The notes beneath the pieces were generated by a model that was given only the letters and a program-made list of their open reading frames with translations, searched no databases and was not told the DNA's origin. A DNA stretch of 7,236 bases from Chloroflexota bacterium (GTDB lineage Bacteria > Chloroflexota > Dehalococcoidia > Lucifugimonadales > JACPCL1), in the NCBI GenBank assembly GCA_016210395.1, contig JACQUI010000082.1, positions 1 through 7,236 of the forward strand, read 5' to 3'. Below, piece by piece: positions 5,797-7,236 of the stretch (position 1 is its first letter; every line of letters starts with the position of its first letter). The position numbers and the translations under genes were made by a program.

Positions 5797-6946
5797 ACTG
5801 CCCCAGCCGCTGCAGAATGCCCGGCTTCTTCCAGACGCCATAGTCTGACATAAGCTGCAAGTACTGGATAATGTTTTCCCGGCTGATCATGCCAACGATC
5901 GAGCCGTTGGACATGACCAGGAGCTGGTTCAGGCGGCGCTCCGCCAGGCTTCGCAGGGCCTCGGCCACAGTGGAGTCCGGCGTAACGGAGTACAGGGGTG
6001 ACGTGGTCATAATCTGTGAGACGCGCGTGAAGGGCCAGCGGTCGGGCGGGACCTCCTTGGCGTCGGTGATGGTGACGATGCCGACTAGCTGACCGACTTC
6101 CTCCACGGGCAACGCCCGCTTGCCGTGGTGGAGGAAGAACTCGCGCACCAGGACATCCACACCCATGCTGGGCGATGTGGTCTCCGGGTGGTGGTCCATG
6201 ACCTCTGCGACGCGAACCCCGCGCAGGGCTTCCTGCACAGACGTCTCCTGGCGGCTGCTTTCCGCCGCGCCGTTAAGGAACCAGCCGATGAAGGCGATCC
6301 ACAGCCCGCCGAGGACATCGCCTGTCAGCACCTGGAAGACGCCCCACGCGATGAACGCGAACGCCACTGCCTGGCCTATGGTAGACGCGACGCGCGTGGC
6401 CTTGTACAGATTGTGAGTCGCGCCCCAGATAGCGGCCCTAAGCACGCGGCCACCGTCCAGGGGAAAGCCCGGGAGCAGGTTGAACAGACCGAGCATCCCG
6501 TTCACCAAGGCAAGGTACGCCAGGACGGCGGTGACGGGCGAGTTATTGCCTGACGACGCCAGGTATGCTGCCCCAAAGAGGACGGCCAGGACGAGGCTTG
6601 ACAGAGGGCCGACGACTGCTACCACAAACTCCTCGCCGGCGGAGCGGGACTCGGCGCTCAGGGAGCTGATGCCGCCGAACAAGAAAAGCGTGATGCCTTC
6701 CACCGGCAGGCCACGGCTCCGGGCCACCAGGGAGTGGGCCATCTCGTGCACCAGGACGGAGACAAACAGGAGAAGGGCGGCGACGACGCTGGTGAGCCAG
6801 TATGCGACCCGGCTCCATCCGGGGAAGGCGTCGGGGAAGAACCCCTCCGCCAGCGTCCACGTGATGAGGGCAACCGCCAGCAGTAATGTATAGTGGACAC
6901 CGATCTGGAGGCCGGCGATCTTGCCCAGGCGTATGGTTGGCTTCAA
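5795..6946 (-). CDS. M50-family site-2-type membrane metalloprotease with two CBS domains, 383 aa
   Basis: Site-2 proteases cut substrates within the membrane, typically anti-sigma factors or other regulators. The N-terminal half is hydrophobic, with about six segments at roughly 18-35, 48-70, 105-130, 138-160, 186-208 and 210-226. The zinc-site motif HEMAH (67-71, catalytic Glu68) lies in the second segment. The second motif NLLPGFPLDGGR (156-167) supplies Asp164 as the third ligand. GGISS (91-95) and the VVGPLSS segment (111-117) are also typical. The cytoplasmic C-terminus holds two CBS domains (about 247-300 and 310-363), which in this subgroup probably bind an adenine nucleotide and gate activity. 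There is no PDZ domain, so this is the SpoIVFB/Rip3-like rather than the RseP-like type. The start is TTG at 6946, backed by GGGAGGAGA (complement 6949-6957). The gene leads a two-gene unit with the C26 hydrolase. No anti-sigma substrate gene is in the window. Confidence 0.95.
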   Translation of the reverse strand: MKPTIRLGKIAGLQIGVHYTLLLAVALITWTLAEGFFPDAFPGWSRVAYWLTSVVAALLLFVSVLVHEMAHSLVARSRGLPVEGITLFLFGGISSLSAESRSAGEEFVVAVVGPLSSLVLAVLFGAAYLASSGNNSPVTAVLAYLALVNGMLGLFNLLPGFPLDGGRVLRAAIWGATHNLYKATRVASTIGQAVAFAFIAWGVFQVLTGDVLGGLWIAFIGWFLNGAAESSRQETSVQEALRGVRVAEVMDHHPETTSPSMGVDVLVREFFLHHGKRALPVEEVGQLVGIVTITDAKEVPPDRWPFTRVSQIMTTSPLYSVTPDSTVAEALRSLAERRLNQLLVMSNGSIVGMISRENIIQYLQLMSDYGVWKKPGILQRLGQ

Positions 6947-6948
6947 GC

Positions 6949-6957
6949 TCTCCTCCC
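6949..6957 (-). promoter_or_regulatory. Strong Shine-Dalgarno that decides the TTG start of the M50 gene
   Basis: GGGAGGAGA on the minus strand has its GGAGG core 5 bases before TTG at 6946. The next residues, KPTIRLGKIAGLQIGVHY, match the usual N-terminus of CBS-type M50 proteases. TTG is therefore taken as the start. Confidence 0.6.
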
Positions 6958-7017
6958 GGGAAGCTCAGTGGATGGTCACGAACGAAGTTTTTTGTACTGC
7001 GGTGTGGCGGAAGCCGC

Positions 7018-7186
7018 TGTCATTCTGAGCGAGGTGGTCAATCAACAGTTGCCATCTCCAGCGATTGCCTCGCGAAGAATCTAGGGCCTGTGCTAATGAA
7101 GACTAACCGCCTATGCAGAAAAGGAGCGCTGCAACGGCCTTCGCCTTGGATTCTTCGCCTGACTACCGTCATGGCTCAGAATGACA
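7018..7186. repeat. Imperfect palindromic extragenic element (MITE- or REP-like)
   Basis: The outer arms TGTCATTCTGAGC (7018-7030) and GCTCAGAATGACA (7174-7186) are exact 13-bp reverse complements. Inner arms GCGAAGAATC (7072-7081) and GATTCTTCGC (7149-7158) are exact 10-bp reverse complements nested inside them. The arms are separated by unmatched stretches of 41 bases on the left and 15 on the right, and a 67-base centre has no coding potential. I recall TGTCATTCTGAGC joined closely to GCGAAGAATCT as a common dispersed intergenic palindrome in several bacterial groups, so this may be a degenerate or interrupted copy. No transposase is nearby, so any mobility would be in trans. Confidence 0.6.
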
Positions 7187-7236
7187 ATGCGGACCAACGC
7201 GTCCGCTGTCACGCGTGGTTCCCCCTTCACTGGCTC

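Larger units (their letters stand above)
6947..7236. other. Non-coding right edge upstream of the M50 gene
   Basis: No credible gene is seen on either strand. The stretch contains the M50 Shine-Dalgarno, the palindromic element (7018-7186) and, beyond it, a small hairpin GCGGAC/GTCCGC (7189-7194/7201-7206). Two ACGCGT copies also lie there (7197-7202, 7212-7217). No convincing -35/-10 pair for the M50 gene was found; its promoter may lie in or beyond the repeat. Confidence 0.5.

Overview
The window looks like a piece of a high-GC bacterial chromosome. Coding regions are mostly G/C at third positions, the genes carry good Shine-Dalgarno sites, and two of them start with TTG. I cannot fix the taxon from the sequence. 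The gene mix (a DUF6883/DUF4926-type pair, a CBS-domain M50 protease, an orphan DinB-family protein) would suit an uncultured Chloroflexota-like lineage, but that is a weak inference.

Layout. The + strand opens inside uvrA, whose N-terminal third lies outside the window (1-2054). A two-gene cassette follows: a DUF6883-like protein starting with GTG inside the end of uvrA (2017-2346), then a DUF4926-like protein 8 bases downstream (2355-2588). The cassette is visibly less GC-rich than uvrA and looks like an accessory insertion. Next is a 46-residue single-membrane-segment protein (2789-2929) with a consensus -10 box and a strong Shine-Dalgarno. A 21-bp perfect hairpin (2956-3001) then separates it from the convergent minus-strand genes.

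The minus strand, read from the right, holds an M50 site-2-type metalloprotease with two CBS domains (6946-5795), then a class-I glutamine-amidotransferase-like peptidase C26 (5782-5066) 12 bases later. After a 196-base gap with a candidate promoter come a DinB/DUF664-family protein (4869-4405) and, 29 bases on, an MFS transporter (4375-3005). These form two likely transcription units, M50-C26 and DinB-MFS. The right edge (6947-7236) has no gene but carries an imperfect palindromic element (7018-7186) resembling a non-autonomous extragenic repeat.

How the genes relate. UvrA is housekeeping nucleotide excision repair. The M50 protease probably cuts a membrane-embedded substrate under control of ligand binding to its CBS pair. 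The C26 hydrolase probably acts on a gamma-glutamyl compound. The DinB-MFS pair could be a small-molecule detoxification and transport unit, but no substrate can be read from sequence. The least explained parts are the DUF6883/DUF4926 cassette, the tiny membrane protein and the palindromic repeat. No tRNA, rRNA, CRISPR array, transposase or integrase was seen.
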